64,000 bases of DNA from Flaccisagitta enflata (taxonomy: Eukaryota > Chaetognatha > Sagittoidea > Aphragmophora). Location of the stretch: contig OZ231126.1 in NCBI GenBank assembly GCA_965153355.1, positions 105,772,001 to 105,836,000 on the forward strand, given 5' to 3'. Every line of letters begins with the position of its first letter. Position 1 is the first letter of the stretch. Below the pieces are notes generated by a model, which searched no databases, was not told the DNA's origin, and saw nothing but the letters and a program-made list of their open reading frames with translations. Position numbers and translations under genes: made by a program. Positions 54,214 through 63,924 of this stretch are shown here, piece after piece.

Positions 54214-55091
54214 CAGTGGAAATCCGATATAACGTTCCTGAAGGGACTAGAGAGTTTTGGTTGTTAAATCCGAATGTTGTTAAATCGAATTACCATTTTT
54301 TTTGTTTTTTCTTTTCATAAAAAGAACTTAAGTAAAATGAAATAGGCAAATATGTTTGATGAATTGTAGTGGTTAAACATTTGTGAAATTGACAGAGAAA
54401 CAGATTTATAGATATAGCCTCCAATAGGTTTGCTTTAATACATTTATAAAACATCATTGTATAAGAAAATACTTTGATTATTCAGCATGGTAAAAAATAC
54501 CAAAACAATTAAGAAAAAAATGATTTTGATTCAAACCTTTCTTAACAACAAGGCCGGGTACATGACCAATACCAGTTGCGGATGGGTGGGCAGGGGCGGA
54601 AATGCGCGTTTTCACACTTTTCTACTTGTGCTCACGGACCAACAGATTGATGGATGGACAGACCGACAGATGGACGGACGGACGGACAAAGCCTCTTATA
54701 GAGTTGCGTGTCCGCAAATAAAAATGATAACATATGTCCATTTGTGTTCGACTACTTATGTATTTGTTTTATTTCATTTTGTGCATTTATATGACTTTTT
54801 TGTTCAAAACTTCAAATGTGGTTTAGTTTTTATAATATTAAGTGTGCTCGTAATTAAAAAAAAATACTATAAATTCTATGAAATTGTATACTATTCCCTT
54901 TAAATAAGGTCAAAATTTTCCATGGGACATTAAAATAGCGCCTGTAAATCAGGATTGGCTGTTAAATCAGGTGTTGTTAAATCAAGAAAAATTGATATTA
55001 TATAAGCCTAAAAGATTTTGGGACCTAGGCATCATGGTTGTTAAATCAGAGATGCTGTTAAATCAGGTGCCGATAAGGCAGTAGTCCACTG
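54214..55091 (+). mobile_element. 878-bp TIR element with TA duplication, carrying a nested Helitron-like copy
   Basis: Ends CAGTGGAAATCCGATATAAC on the left and GTAGTCCACTG on the right. TA flanks both sides, and removal restores the host repeat. Inside, GTTGTTAAATC(A/G)-type motifs recur near both ends, as in pogo/Tigger-like elements by my recollection. A hairpin-ended copy lies at 54549-54722. No transposase frame. Confidence 0.75.
54549..54722 (+). mobile_element. Hairpin-ended element nested in the TIR element
   Basis: AACAAGGCCGGGTACATGACC, GTGGGCAGGGGCGGAAATGC, GGACGGACGGACGG, then CCTCTTATAGAGTTGCG-TGTC-CGCAAAT. It combines the GGCCGGATAC-type 5' end with the CTCTTATAGAG preceding the hairpin in the 107-bp family. 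Confidence 0.65.
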
Positions 55092-55239
55092 TATTGAATT
55101 TACTTAACCTGTAAATTTCATTGGAGGCCGCATTTGGTCGGCGGAGATTCCCAACTTTCGCATAAGAAAAAGAAAACCCTGTTTCTCTCGAATATGTCAA
55201 AAAGTCGAAGACAGACTTCGACTTTTTTCCCGATTACAG

Positions 55240-56030
55240 ATTACCTGGTGTACTATCTTGGAAAAAATAAAAGTCCAAGCTGGATAGAGGAATGATTTTC
55301 TTTCAAATTTGATCAAATTTTTACTATTTTTCAAAGCCCAGTATTTGGTAAGGGAGTACGAGATTTCCCAAAAATGAGCAAACTTAAAAAAACGGCCTCA
55401 GATACTTGATAAACTTATGAGTGGGAACCTACATAGTGGCAAATCACCAATCAGAACTCAGTTGGTGAAAGAAAAACCCCGCGGATGGGCTCAAAAACCA
55501 AAGCCCGACTAATTTTTAGGCGATTTTTTGCACTTAGATCTTAAAATTTTATTTATTCATTCAAAATTCATCTTCATAAGGAAAGTAAAGCACTAACAAG
55601 GCAGGATCAATATTTCTCAAAAACATGAATTTAGCATGTGCTTTAGATATACAGTGGAGCACTGTAAATGTGTACCCGCTAATAAAGCATGCCCGCCTCA
55701 AGGCATATGACCTGTGGTCTCATGAAAGATTTTTGTAGTTGTGTCTACAGTGGTGATAAGCCAGTCACTATAAGGCATAATTTTGCTCAGTCCCCTGGGC
55801 CTGGCATGCTCTCAAATGAAGCTCAACTGTATTTCAATAATTTTTCTTCGTTTCTTTTCAGTTACCCCCTCTCCTCCCTCTCTTTCTCTCCTTCTTTTCT
55901 TTCCTTTCTTTTCTCTTTCTCTCAGCCTTACATATCATTTCTGACAAAAGCAAGGTAGAAGACAACTTAGGTGCCCATAAGACCTGGCCTTGAAGTATGT
56001 TGCAATGGGGAATTCTTCAAAATCATGGAA
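55240..56030. other. Intergenic stretch, no gene seen
   Basis: No repeat family recognised apart from a T/C-rich tract at 55850-55930. The 89-codon frame at 55689-55958 is not supported. Confidence 0.4.
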
Positions 56031-56039
56031 CAGAGCTGA

Positions 56040-56420
56040 AAAATTCAGTGCATTTGAAGAGTAAAGAGGACGTAGAAATGATGCTACGCTGATGAAGGAG
56101 GGAAGAATTGGCAAGGCAAGGCAATTGACAAGCTAGACAGCTTTTTAGCATATCTTGAGTATAAAGAATACTGTGAAAAAAGCAGCAGGGACTCATGGAA
56201 AGACACAGTTGAAGCCACTTTCAAAGATTTTCACAGAAGATGAACTTTAAAAAAACTTCCAGTGGACAACAAAGCAGGAGAGAACTACTTTGGACACTTC
56301 TCACAACAGCTCAAAGCTAAAGGAGTCAATCATCAGTTCAATCATACAACCAGGAGCTAGATACCACTATTATACAAGCCTTCACTCTGAAAACTTTTGC
56401 AAAAGATTATGTATCGTGCA
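56040..56420 (+). pseudogene. Degenerate coding remnant
   Basis: In shifting plus-strand frames short protein-like segments appear, for example LAYLEYKEYCEKSSRDSWKD (about 56145-56205) and NYFGHFSQQLKAKGVNHQF (about 56283-56340), separated by stops. They look like a decayed gene or retroelement protein. I do not recognise the family. Confidence 0.35.
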
Positions 56421-56654
56421 ATCATGATGGTAAGGTTCCACACACAGATAATTGGTTTGGTTTGGTTTGGTTGTAATGCTCAATAGTGCAAATGGGATAC
56501 ACCTTTACATAGAACCATGTAAATGAGCCGTACAATTCTACATTGTACCAAAAGATAAGAACATCAAAAATGGAATACTATCTAAATAAACACACTCAAC
56601 CAAAGTCGAGTTTTACAGGTGAAAAGTGCTATGGATTCAAACCATCTTAATCGT

Positions 56655-57338
56655 TAATCATTTTTTCATTCGCCCATTTGCAAACTTTACTTCCCACACA
56701 TTTTCTATTTTACTTATAACACGATTCAATGTTTGACTGTCTTCGCTGTAAATGTCATTAAACTCTACTTCATTATCTGTATCATCGTTTCCCGCGCCTC
56801 CCCATTTGGGACAGATATTGAGTCTATGATTTTCGTCGTCTATGACTTTGCACTCGGGACATATTTCTGCGATTGTTCCTTTCATGTTCTTTCCGCAGTA
56901 AAGCATTCCATTCCGCGCTAAAAAGATTGTTCTCGCTCTCTGTTTTGTTCCTTCAGTAATCGATTTCTTTGCTTCAGCTTTATAGACTTCTTCGGAGAGT
57001 TCTTGATAGATGTGCTTGGTCTTTGTGTTGATTTTAACGCCGTCGTTAATCTTGGTTTGACAATTCTCAAGCAACTTTTTGCCATTTTTAATCAGTACCG
57101 CTCTGATTACAATATTTCGCCATTCATTAAAGGATCTCTGCTTGATTAACTCCCAATCAGTCTCAAGCTCGTATTCGATTAACTTTTCATTCATATTTTT
57201 TGCCCACCCAATATTTTTGGAGGCCATGTTGAGCATCATTTTGCATTGCCATTGTTCAGCGCTTGTAAGTTTCTTGTGGAGGAAAAGAACTAATTCTAAC
57301 TTTTGTACATCTTCCTTCCCATATGCTCTCATGTTCTC
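56655..57338 (-). pseudogene. C-terminal fragment of a reverse-transcriptase-like retroelement
   Basis: The minus strand is open for about 225 codons up to TAA/TGA signals near 56658. The C-terminal third contains GMLYCGKNMKG followed by ICPECKVIDDENHRLNICPK, a C-x2-C...H...C zinc-binding segment of the kind found at the end of non-LTR retroelement ORFs. Upstream is a basic helical region. The polymerase domain is absent, so this is a 5'-truncated piece. The open frame continues rightwards past 57343 only because the opposite strand is the first visible exon of the Gln-rich gene. The exact family is uncertain. Confidence 0.5.
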
Positions 57339-57342
57339 ATAG

Positions 57343-57478
57343 CGAACAACAACGAAGCGGCTGAACAACAGCAACGAGGAAACCCCCCCGAGGAGGACGA
57401 GGCTGCCATCGCCGCTGCCGCCGCCCTGGTGGCGGCAAGCCATCAACAAAGAAGAAGATCATCGGAAGAGGCATTAAG
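57343..57478 (+). CDS. Gln-rich gene, first visible exon (A)
   Basis: Acceptor TTCTCATAG, donor AAG-GTACGTG. It enters in phase 1 and leaves in phase 2. It encodes NNNEAAEQQQRGN, an acidic EED stretch, an Ala run and RRRSSEEAL. Because it starts mid-codon, upstream exons exist and are not visible in this window. The retroelement fragment on the opposite strand ends right at the acceptor. The protein built from exons A to I is about 655 codons. It is intracellular by composition (no signal peptide seen) and unrecognised. Confidence 0.65.
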
Positions 57479-57591
57479 GTACGTGTTTCTAACAGAAACA
57501 CGGGTTGGGGGGGGGGGAGGCTGACTCATATGTGTTGAGATCGCCAGACCATTTTGAGATTAGAAACGGGAGAGGTCAAAGACATAAAATC

Positions 57592-57662
57592 ATGAAAAAG
57601 TGCGACCGACCGACCGACGGACAAAAGCGGGTAGTAAAGTCGGCGTGCACGCGATTAAAAAA
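57592..57662 (+). mobile_element. Helitron-like 3' end inside intron A
   Basis: TGCGACCGACCGACCGACGG, GGTAGTAAAGTCGGCGTGC and ACGCGATTAAAA: a decayed terminal hairpin with its microsatellite. Confidence 0.5.
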
Positions 57663-57691
57663 AACAGTCCTTCTTGCCATTGTATTCACAG

Positions 57692-57855
57692 CAACAATTC
57701 GGTGGTCGTTACAACAAAGCCGAACTCGAGGACGATCGTTACTGCCGGAGGCTCTCGAATAACGACCAATATTCGACGCACCAATACGGATCCCTCAATG
57801 CGCCACTCGAATTTAAATGGGGCATATTGGACTGCGCTTTCCCATCCATCAACAG
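57692..57855 (+). CDS. Gln-rich gene, exon B
   Basis: Acceptor TTGTATTCACAG, donor CAACAG-GTATGAC; 164 bp, phase 2 in and phase 1 out. Joined in frame to A it encodes NNSVVVTTKPNSRT and, later, NLNGAYWTALSHPST. The rival frame beginning QQFGGRYNK is open as well but does not join exon C in frame, so I chose this one. Confidence 0.65.
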
Positions 57856-57999
57856 GTATGACATGACATTGACTACATCATGACATGACTACATGCCCTA
57901 CCTGACTTTTGTGTAAAATGATGTGCTGGGGGGGAAACAAGAAGTGCTATCATAGACATCATTTTTCCTCCCCCTCCTCCCTCTTCCCCTCGATAACAG

Positions 58000-58070
58000 A
58001 TGGGAAGCACCTCGTTAATGAGAATGAATTAAAGAGGCGTGAGAAGATATCAAGAGAAGTAAACCAACAT

Positions 58071-58133
<63 letters not shown>

Positions 58134-58384
58134 CCACCACCACAAATCCCGGCGACGGTGGTGGTGGCCGCAGTAGACAACGACGAACGCCACGAACGAG
58201 AATTAACGTCGCCGCAAATCATCAGAATGCAGGACAACGAAATTCAAGAATTGCGCGTGCGGGACACCGCCATTCAAAGTCATCAATACGCCGATCTTCA
58301 AAATCGAAGCGCCAACAATGCTCATCCTCAAGAGGACAGATCGCGCGCTCCCGGATTCTTTTCACCGACTCCAACAATGTCTAC

Positions 58385-58386
<2 letters not shown>
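58000..58386 (+). CDS. Gln-rich gene, exon C with a CAA-coded polyglutamine
   Basis: Acceptor CTCGATAACAG after a long pyrimidine tract; donor CTACAG-GTGTGTG at the first repeat of a GT microsatellite. It encodes DGKHLVNENELKRREKISRE, then a Gln run of more than 20 residues written almost only with CAA, then PPPQIPATVVVAAV. A helical, charged segment follows (MQDNEIQELRVRDTAIQ) and a Pro/Ser end. Phase 1 at both ends. Confidence 0.7.

Positions 58387-58471
<85 letters not shown>
58387..58471 (+). repeat. (GT)n microsatellite starting at a splice donor
   Basis: The intron's first 85 or so bases are an uninterrupted GT run; a second short run lies near 58518-58530. Confidence 0.95.
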
Positions 58472-58473
<2 letters not shown>

Positions 58474-58479
58474 TCTTAA

Positions 58480-59160
58480 TTGCCTTTTCCGCCGTTTTAA
58501 GATTCATTCCAAGTCCGTGTGTGTGTGTGTCTTAATAATTGCCTTTTCCGCCGTTTTAAGAATCATTCCAAATCTCCCCGCCATTTTAAGAATCATTTCA
58601 AGTCTCCCCCGCCGTTTTAAGAATCATTCCAAGTCTCCCCCCCGCCATTTTAAGAATCATTCCAAGTCCCCCCGCGCCATTTTAAGAATCATTCCAAGTC
58701 TCCCCCGCCATTTTAAGAATCATTCCAAGTCCCCCCCCGCCATTTTAAGAATCATTCCAAGTCTCTCTCCCCCGCCATTTTAAGAATCATTCCAAGTCTC
58801 CCCCCGCCATTTTAAGAATCATTCCAAGTCTCTCCCCCCCCCCGCCATTTTAAGAATCATTCCAAGTCTCCCCCCCCTCCCCCGCCATTTTAAGAATCAT
58901 TCCAAGTGTCCCCCGCCATTTTAAGAATCATTCCAAGCCCCGCCATTTTTTTAAGAATCATTCCAATCTCCCTCCCCCGCCATTTTAAGAATCATTCCAA
59001 CCTCCTCCCCCGCCATTTTAAGAATCATTCCAAGCCCCATTTTAAATTAAGAATCATTCCAATCTCCCTCCCCCCCCCCCGCCATTTTAAGAATCATTCC
59101 AATCTCCCTCCCCCGCCATTTTAAGAATCATTCCAAGCCCCATTTTAAAGCCCCATTTCC
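58480..59160 (+). repeat. Intronic 30-33 bp minisatellite
   Basis: About 18-20 units of CGCCATTTTAAGAATCATTC followed by CAAGTCT and a C-run of varying length. Later units drop parts. It fills the intron between exons C and D. Confidence 0.9.
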
Positions 59161-59227
59161 ATTCCTTTTTGTTAGAGCGCGCCATTTCTAAGTCATTCGA
59201 CACATCATGTTCTTTTCCTCTTTTTAG

Positions 59228-59505
59228 GAATCTCCGCGACCCCGTCAAAATGGTCGACGGCGGCGAATTGTGGATCACCCCGGCACCACCCGATATTCGC
59301 CCCTGTTATTATGGAGACGCCGCAGCGACCACTCGTCATCGACGACGCGCCGACCGTCGAAGTGACCGCGGAAGGCATTTCCGCTTCCACATCGTCATCA
59401 TCCGAAGAACAACCGACCAACAAACGGAAGAATAGAAAGGAGACAGGAAAGCAACCCGTAAAACGACAAAGTAAATCAAGATCGCCAACACCACAGCAGG
59501 CGAAG
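59228..59505 (+). CDS. Gln-rich gene, exon D
   Basis: Acceptor TTCCTCTTTTTAG, donor GCGAAG-GTCAGTC; 278 bp, phase 1 in, phase 0 out. It encodes VIDDAPTVEVTAEGIS, a Ser run with EEQ, and a basic stretch (NKRKNRKETGK, then RQSKSRSPTP) that could be a nuclear-localisation signal. Confidence 0.7.
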
Positions 59506-59622
59506 GTCAGTCTCATAATCCCATACTTGCCTGAAATACACGCATTTTCATTTTCGTTTTCATGTTCTTTAAGACAGCATTATTTTAACATCATGTTATT
59601 TTCTACAAATTTTCTTCTACAG

Positions 59623-59763
59623 ACATTGGCCGACTTTTATGCCACAGAAGCTCAAAGGGAAAGACAACAACAAGAAATCGAGCGACACCAACAAACTGAA
59701 AGGCGCAAGCAACAGTTGGCCAAATGGTGGCCTAACCAACATCAAATGCCACCACCATCTCAG
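59623..59763 (+). CDS. Gln-rich gene, exon E, charged helix
   Basis: Acceptor TTTCTTCTACAG, donor TCTCAG-GTAATGA; exactly 47 codons in phase 0. It encodes TLADFYATEAQRERQQQEIE followed by a Gln/Arg/Lys helix and WWPNQHQ. Likely a single long amphipathic helix. Confidence 0.75.
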
Positions 59764-59764
59764 G

Positions 59765-59910
59765 TAATGAGAGAGAGAGGCAGAGAGAGAGAGAGGCAGA
59801 GAGAGAGAGAGAGAGAGAGAGGCAGAGAGAGAGAGAGGCAGAGAGAGAGAGAGGCAGAGAGAGAGAGGCAGAGAGAGAGAGAGGCAGAGAGAGAGAGGCA
59901 GAGAGAGAGA

Positions 59911-59992
<82 letters not shown>
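59765..59992 (+). repeat. (GA)n and AGAGAGGC microsatellite in intron E
   Basis: GA run interspersed with GGCAGAGA units, beginning just after the donor. The Arg/Glu and Ser/Leu frames here are artefacts. Confidence 0.95.
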
Positions 59993-60129
59993 TTGTAACC
60001 AAAAAGAGAGAGACCGACCGACCGACCTTTGTAACCAAACAAAACGAAAAAAAACATGAATATCTTCCAAGAACAAAACCATCGACATAGAGGCATAATT
60101 AGAATATTGCAGAGCTTTATATAAGTAAA

Positions 60130-60450
60130 TATATATAGAAGTAGATAATAACATGGATAGATTTTGTTTTGTAACAATAAATATGCGGTTAGTATGCATT
60201 TTTTAAAAAAAAAAACTTTAAACTTTAGAACTTTTTAAGATCAGAAAAAATCAAAAAATTTTAAGACTAGATTCTTTAAAAAAAAACATGAGAAAATAAA
60301 TGTTTTAAAGGATAATAAATGAGAAAATGAGAAAATGTGAAAATGTGAAATTTGATTTTAGGAAAATAAATATTTTAAAGGATATTCTAAACAGACATTG
60401 GCTGTTTACTATAGAAAATCCTTATTCATAACAATTATTCTTATTCATAA
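60130..60450. other. AT-rich intron sequence
   Basis: Short GAAAATGTGAAAATG repeats near 60320; nothing else seen. Confidence 0.5.
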
Positions 60451-60464
60451 CCTCTCCTCAACAG

Positions 60465-60883
60465 GTGCCAACGCATAGTAGCGTCGTCGACATGCAGCCA
60501 CCGCCGCCCCCTCCCGCTCACCACAACGCCGGCGGAGGTGGCTCATCATCATTCATGCCACCACCGGCGGCAGCAGCGCCGCCGCCGGCTGTCCCAACCA
60601 CCGGCGGCAGCAGCGGCGTTCGCCATCTTCTCCGCGGCGCTTCTTCTTCTCCGCAGCAATCTCAGCAGCATTATCATCATCATCATCAACAGCAGCCGCA
60701 GCCGCAGCCGCCGCAACCGCAGCCGCAGCCGCAGCCGCAACAACCGCAGCCGCAACAGCCGCAGCCGCAGCAACAACAACTTCAACAACTTCAACAACAG
60801 CAACAGCTTTTCGAACAGGCTGTTCAACGCGAAGTCCAAATCCAGTTGCAACAGCTACAACAACAATTACAACAACAACTAAT

Positions 60884-60917
<34 letters not shown>

Positions 60918-61052
60918 GCTGCCGCCGCTGCTGCTGCTGCTCCAAGCTTCGTTCCGGCAAGCAACCCGCCGCCCCCGCCGCCGCGTGGGGCGGTGTTTGG
61001 CTCAGGAATGCCTGTCATAATCCCCGGCCTAGGGAGCGCCACCTTCTCTCAA
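60465..61052 (+). CDS. Gln-rich gene, exon F: Pro, Gln and Ala tracts
   Basis: Acceptor TCTCCTCAACAG, donor TCTCAA-GTAAGTA; 196 codons in phase 0. It contains DMQPPPPPPAHH, a Gly/Ser stretch, PPPAAAAPPPAVP, then QPQPQPQ and long Gln runs (CAA and CAG mixed), AAAAAAAPSF and PPPPPPRGAVF. Low complexity throughout, as in transcriptional or RNA-processing cofactors, but no fold is visible. Confidence 0.75.
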
Positions 61053-61277
61053 GTAAGTACATGCAGCTTTTAAGATTTTGTCTCAATCGAATAAAATTAT
61101 TAATAACTCTGAGCGTAACAGCCCTTCCTGCCCCACCCAAATACAGCCCCTGCACACCCGCATGACTGCCTCCCCCTCTGCCAATCTATTTACTGCCCCT
61201 GCCCCCCACCCGTCAGCGACTGCTAATTGGTTTTGTTATGTCTGCATTCTAACACGCATCCTTTGTTTTGCCATCAG

Positions 61278-61364
61278 GTCATTCCTGGGAAAAGCACTCA
61301 ACAACTGGTGACTCAACAAAGACATTTGACGTATGAAGAGTGCGTCAAGCTTTTGGAGCAACAG
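61278..61364 (+). CDS. Gln-rich gene, exon G
   Basis: Acceptor TTTTGCCATCAG, donor CAACAG-GTGAAAT; 29 codons, phase 0. It encodes VIPGKSTQQLVTQQ and then HLTYEECVKLLEQQ, the start of a helical C-terminal segment. Confidence 0.75.
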
Positions 61365-61384
61365 GTGAAATAAATGATCTAGTA

Positions 61385-61718
61385 TGGATGGATGAATGAA
61401 TGAATGATAATCCAATATGAATGAATGATTTTTTTTTCAAATGCGTTATGAATGAATGAATGAAAGAACTTGAATGATCCAGAATGAAGGAATGAAGGAA
61501 TGAATGAATGAATGAAGGGATGAATGAATGAATGAAGGGATGAATGGATGAAGGGATGAATGAATGAAGGGATGAATGGATGAATGAAGGGATGAATGAA
61601 TGAATGAATGAAGGGATGGATGAATGAATGGATGAATGAATGAATGAATGAAGGGATGGATGAATGGATGAATGAAGGGATGGATGAAGGGATGGATGGA
61701 TGAATGGATGAATGGGAA
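61385..61718 (+). repeat. GAAT/GGAT microsatellite in intron G
   Basis: GATGAATGAATG-type units fill most of this intron; the His/Ser/Phe/Ile frames on the minus strand are artefacts. Confidence 0.9.
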
Positions 61719-61785
61719 AACATGCGATGTAAGCGAGAACAACTGTATTTTTCAAAATGTTTTCTTCTTCTCATTTTCTCTCTAG

Positions 61786-61832
61786 GCCCGCGAGTTGGTG
61801 TCCTTGCGCACCTCGTATTTCGAGCTTCACAG
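61786..61832 (+). CDS. Gln-rich gene, exon H
   Basis: Acceptor TTTTCTCTCTAG, donor CACAG-GTAGGAA; 47 bp, phase 0 in, phase 2 out. It encodes ARELVSLRTSYFELH, continuing the helix. Confidence 0.7.
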
Positions 61833-62008
61833 GTAGGAAGAATTGACACTTTTTCTCCCCAAACCCTCTTTCTCCTAGACCATTCACTATTATCCACATC
61901 TCCCTTCCAATGAAGTAAAAGCCCTCTTCTTCCCCTCGCTAATCCCATCGACTCCCACCTCTTTTCCAATTATTAACTGTTCATCTTTAAAATCAACCCC
62001 CTTTACAG

Positions 62009-62147
62009 GCTCAACGGGAATTATAAAATGCGATTCGACACCATCCGCTTCCTAGCCGAGGCTATGGCAAAGACCATGACGGGTGTCCAGAACGCGCCCG
62101 TCGTTACTTCAACGCCTACAAACGCGCCTTCAACATCCTCGTCATAA
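62009..62147 (+). CDS. Gln-rich gene, last coding exon I
   Basis: Acceptor CCCCCTTTACAG; stop TAA at 62145-62147. It encodes LNGNYKMRFDTIRFLAEAMA, then a Thr/Pro/Ser-rich end. The segment from exons G to I (about 65 residues) is the only clearly structured-looking part of the protein, probably two helices. No close AATAAA is visible downstream, so the 3' end is not placed. Confidence 0.7.
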
Positions 62148-62214
62148 CTCTTTGAGAGTCTTGAGATGTGACTCACAACTAGGGAGGAAGAGACTACAAT
62201 CAAAAAAAAAATCG

Positions 62215-62470
62215 ACTGAAAACTGAAGTGAAGTGAAGTGAAGTGAAGTGAAGTGAAGTGGAATCAAAGAAAAGAAAAGAAAAAAATCTATGTTTATGCC
62301 ACCGCTTTTGCCTATTTGCCTTTTCGCCTTTTGCCTTTTGCCTGTTTTTAAAAAAAAAACAATCCTGACCGTTGGCTTAATCCTGATCCCATCATCCCGA
62401 CCTTAAACCCGACCTTAACCCGATCTTAACCCTGACCTTAATCCGCCCCCCCCCACCCCCACCTTAAAAC
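62215..62470 (+). repeat. Low-complexity downstream region
   Basis: (GAAGT)n near 62226-62260, then TTTTGCC and CCCGACCTTAA-type short repeats. Confidence 0.7.
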
Positions 62471-62489
62471 CTCTCTTATTTTGTTCATT

Positions 62490-63045
62490 CAATCGTTCAT
62501 TCATTTTTGATTGATTCATTATTTCGTATTCCTCTTTCCAATGAATGACTGAATGAATAAATGAATGACTGTCTTATCCTACAAAAATGTCTATGGGTTT
62601 CGCCCATTTTGGGACTTGAGACATTTTTGCAGGAATGAATGACTGAATGTTTTTCTTGAGACTTAGACATGAATGAATCAAATGAATGACTGAATGGATA
62701 AATGAATGACTGTCTTATCCTACAGAAAATGTCTATGGTTTTCGCCCATTTTGGGACTTGAGACATTTTTTGCAGGAATGAATGACTGAATGTTTCTTGG
62801 GACTTAGACATGAATGAATCAATGAATGACTGAATGAATGACTGAATGACTGTCTTATCCTACAAAATTATGTCTATGGTTTTCGCCCATCTGGGACTAG
62901 ACATTTTTTTGCAGGAATGAATGACTGAATGGATAAATGAATGACTGAATGGATAAATGAATGACTAATAGATTTTTCGCCCATCTTGGGGAATGAATCA
63001 ATGAATCAATGAATAAATCAATGAATGAATGAATCGATCTTGTCA
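62490..63045 (+). repeat. Tandem repeat of about 125 bp with GAATGA microsatellite
   Basis: Three units, each with GAATGACTGTCTTATCCTAC, ATGTCTATGG, TTTCGCCCAT, TTGAGACATTTTT and GCAGGAATGAATGACTGAAT, decaying to pure GAATCAATGAAT. Confidence 0.85.
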
Positions 63046-63302
63046 CAGTCTTTGTCATAGTAATAACCTTTTCCCCCCCCCCTGCCAGCAAATGTCAGTG
63101 TATCCAACCTTGTCTTATTTTTACGCACTGTAAAAAATACTGCCTCTGCGATTTTTTAAGAAAAGAAATTAATTTTGTATGTCGTGTTTTTTTCTGCCGT
63201 ATTTTCTTTAAGTACAACTTGTTAACCAAGTATCGCTAGGCCTGAGCAGTGCATTACTCCACCCACCTCCCCCCTACCTCCCCCCGCTTCCCATGTACTT
63301 AC

Positions 63303-63718
63303 CTCCCTAAGAGTACATGACGGAGCGGTTGTTTAGCAGTGCTATAGGCTATCCTTATATTGCTTACTTTGGTAAATCTTAACATAGCTCTTGATAGAGC
63401 TACCTTAGATAACAAATTTTTAAGGCTATATTTATTTTTCACGAATTTTTCTTCTGTTTCCGTGAAAATCCGAGGGAGTAAAAATCTTGTATCCATTTCT
63501 TCTTCATCTTGAGTTTCTGATTCAATACCTTTCAACACGTTTTTTATGAAAGGTTCTTTAATGAAAGATTCTTTTAGATCTTTTGTATTGTACAAAAAAT
63601 CAAACAAAATTTTTTTTTCCAATTTTGTTAATTTATCACTTAAGGTAGAATTGATTCGCGTATTCAATATGTCATAAGCATTGAAAAAAATGTCTTTAGT
63701 TATTCTTTTATCCGCCAT
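63303..63718 (-). CDS. First coding exon, or short gene, of unknown function
   Basis: On the minus strand ATG at 63718 has a fair context (ATC ATG GCG) and opens 138 codons plus two bases. A perfect donor, GAG-GTAAGTA, follows at 63302; if not used, TAA ends the protein after 139 residues. The peptide starts MADKRITKDIFFNAYDI and ends with TAKQPLRHVLL. It is rich in Lys, Phe, Leu and Glu, predicted helical, with no signal peptide or membrane segment. I do not recognise it. Read leftwards, it points towards the Gln-rich gene, whose stop lies 1.2 kb away. A long spliced transcript would run antisense to that gene. Confidence 0.55.
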
Positions 63719-63924
63719 GATGCTTTTGCCTTTGCTTAATTAGAATATTTGTTTTAATCTTTTCTTTTGTAAGAAAAAAAACTTTAAAGAAAAACACGAA
63801 AAAAAATAGAAAAACAAAACACCCACACCAACGCATCCACACCAACGCATCCACACGAGAAAAAAGAAATAAGGTGAGAGAATTGTTTGTATGTAGGTGT
63901 AGAAAAGAATTGCTCCATACCCCC

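Larger units (their letters stand above)
53770..55230 (-). repeat. Third copy of the 2.9-4.2 kb repeat, interrupted
   Basis: Shares TTGGCGCCAAATGAAAGAGA, GAGCTAAATGAGC and, after the inserted element, CCCTGTTTCTCTCGAATATG with the arms at 2871-4203 and 7757-9010. The TIR element 54214-55091 splits it at a TA. Confidence 0.7.

Noticed and set aside
57674-57883. Exon B in the frame reading QQFGGRYNKAEL
   Set aside because: It does not continue in frame into exon C, whereas the alternative frame joins both neighbours.
59617-60199. Ser/Leu-rich membrane-like proteins on the minus strand
   Set aside because: Produced by the GA microsatellite in intron E; the real coding here is exon E on the plus strand.
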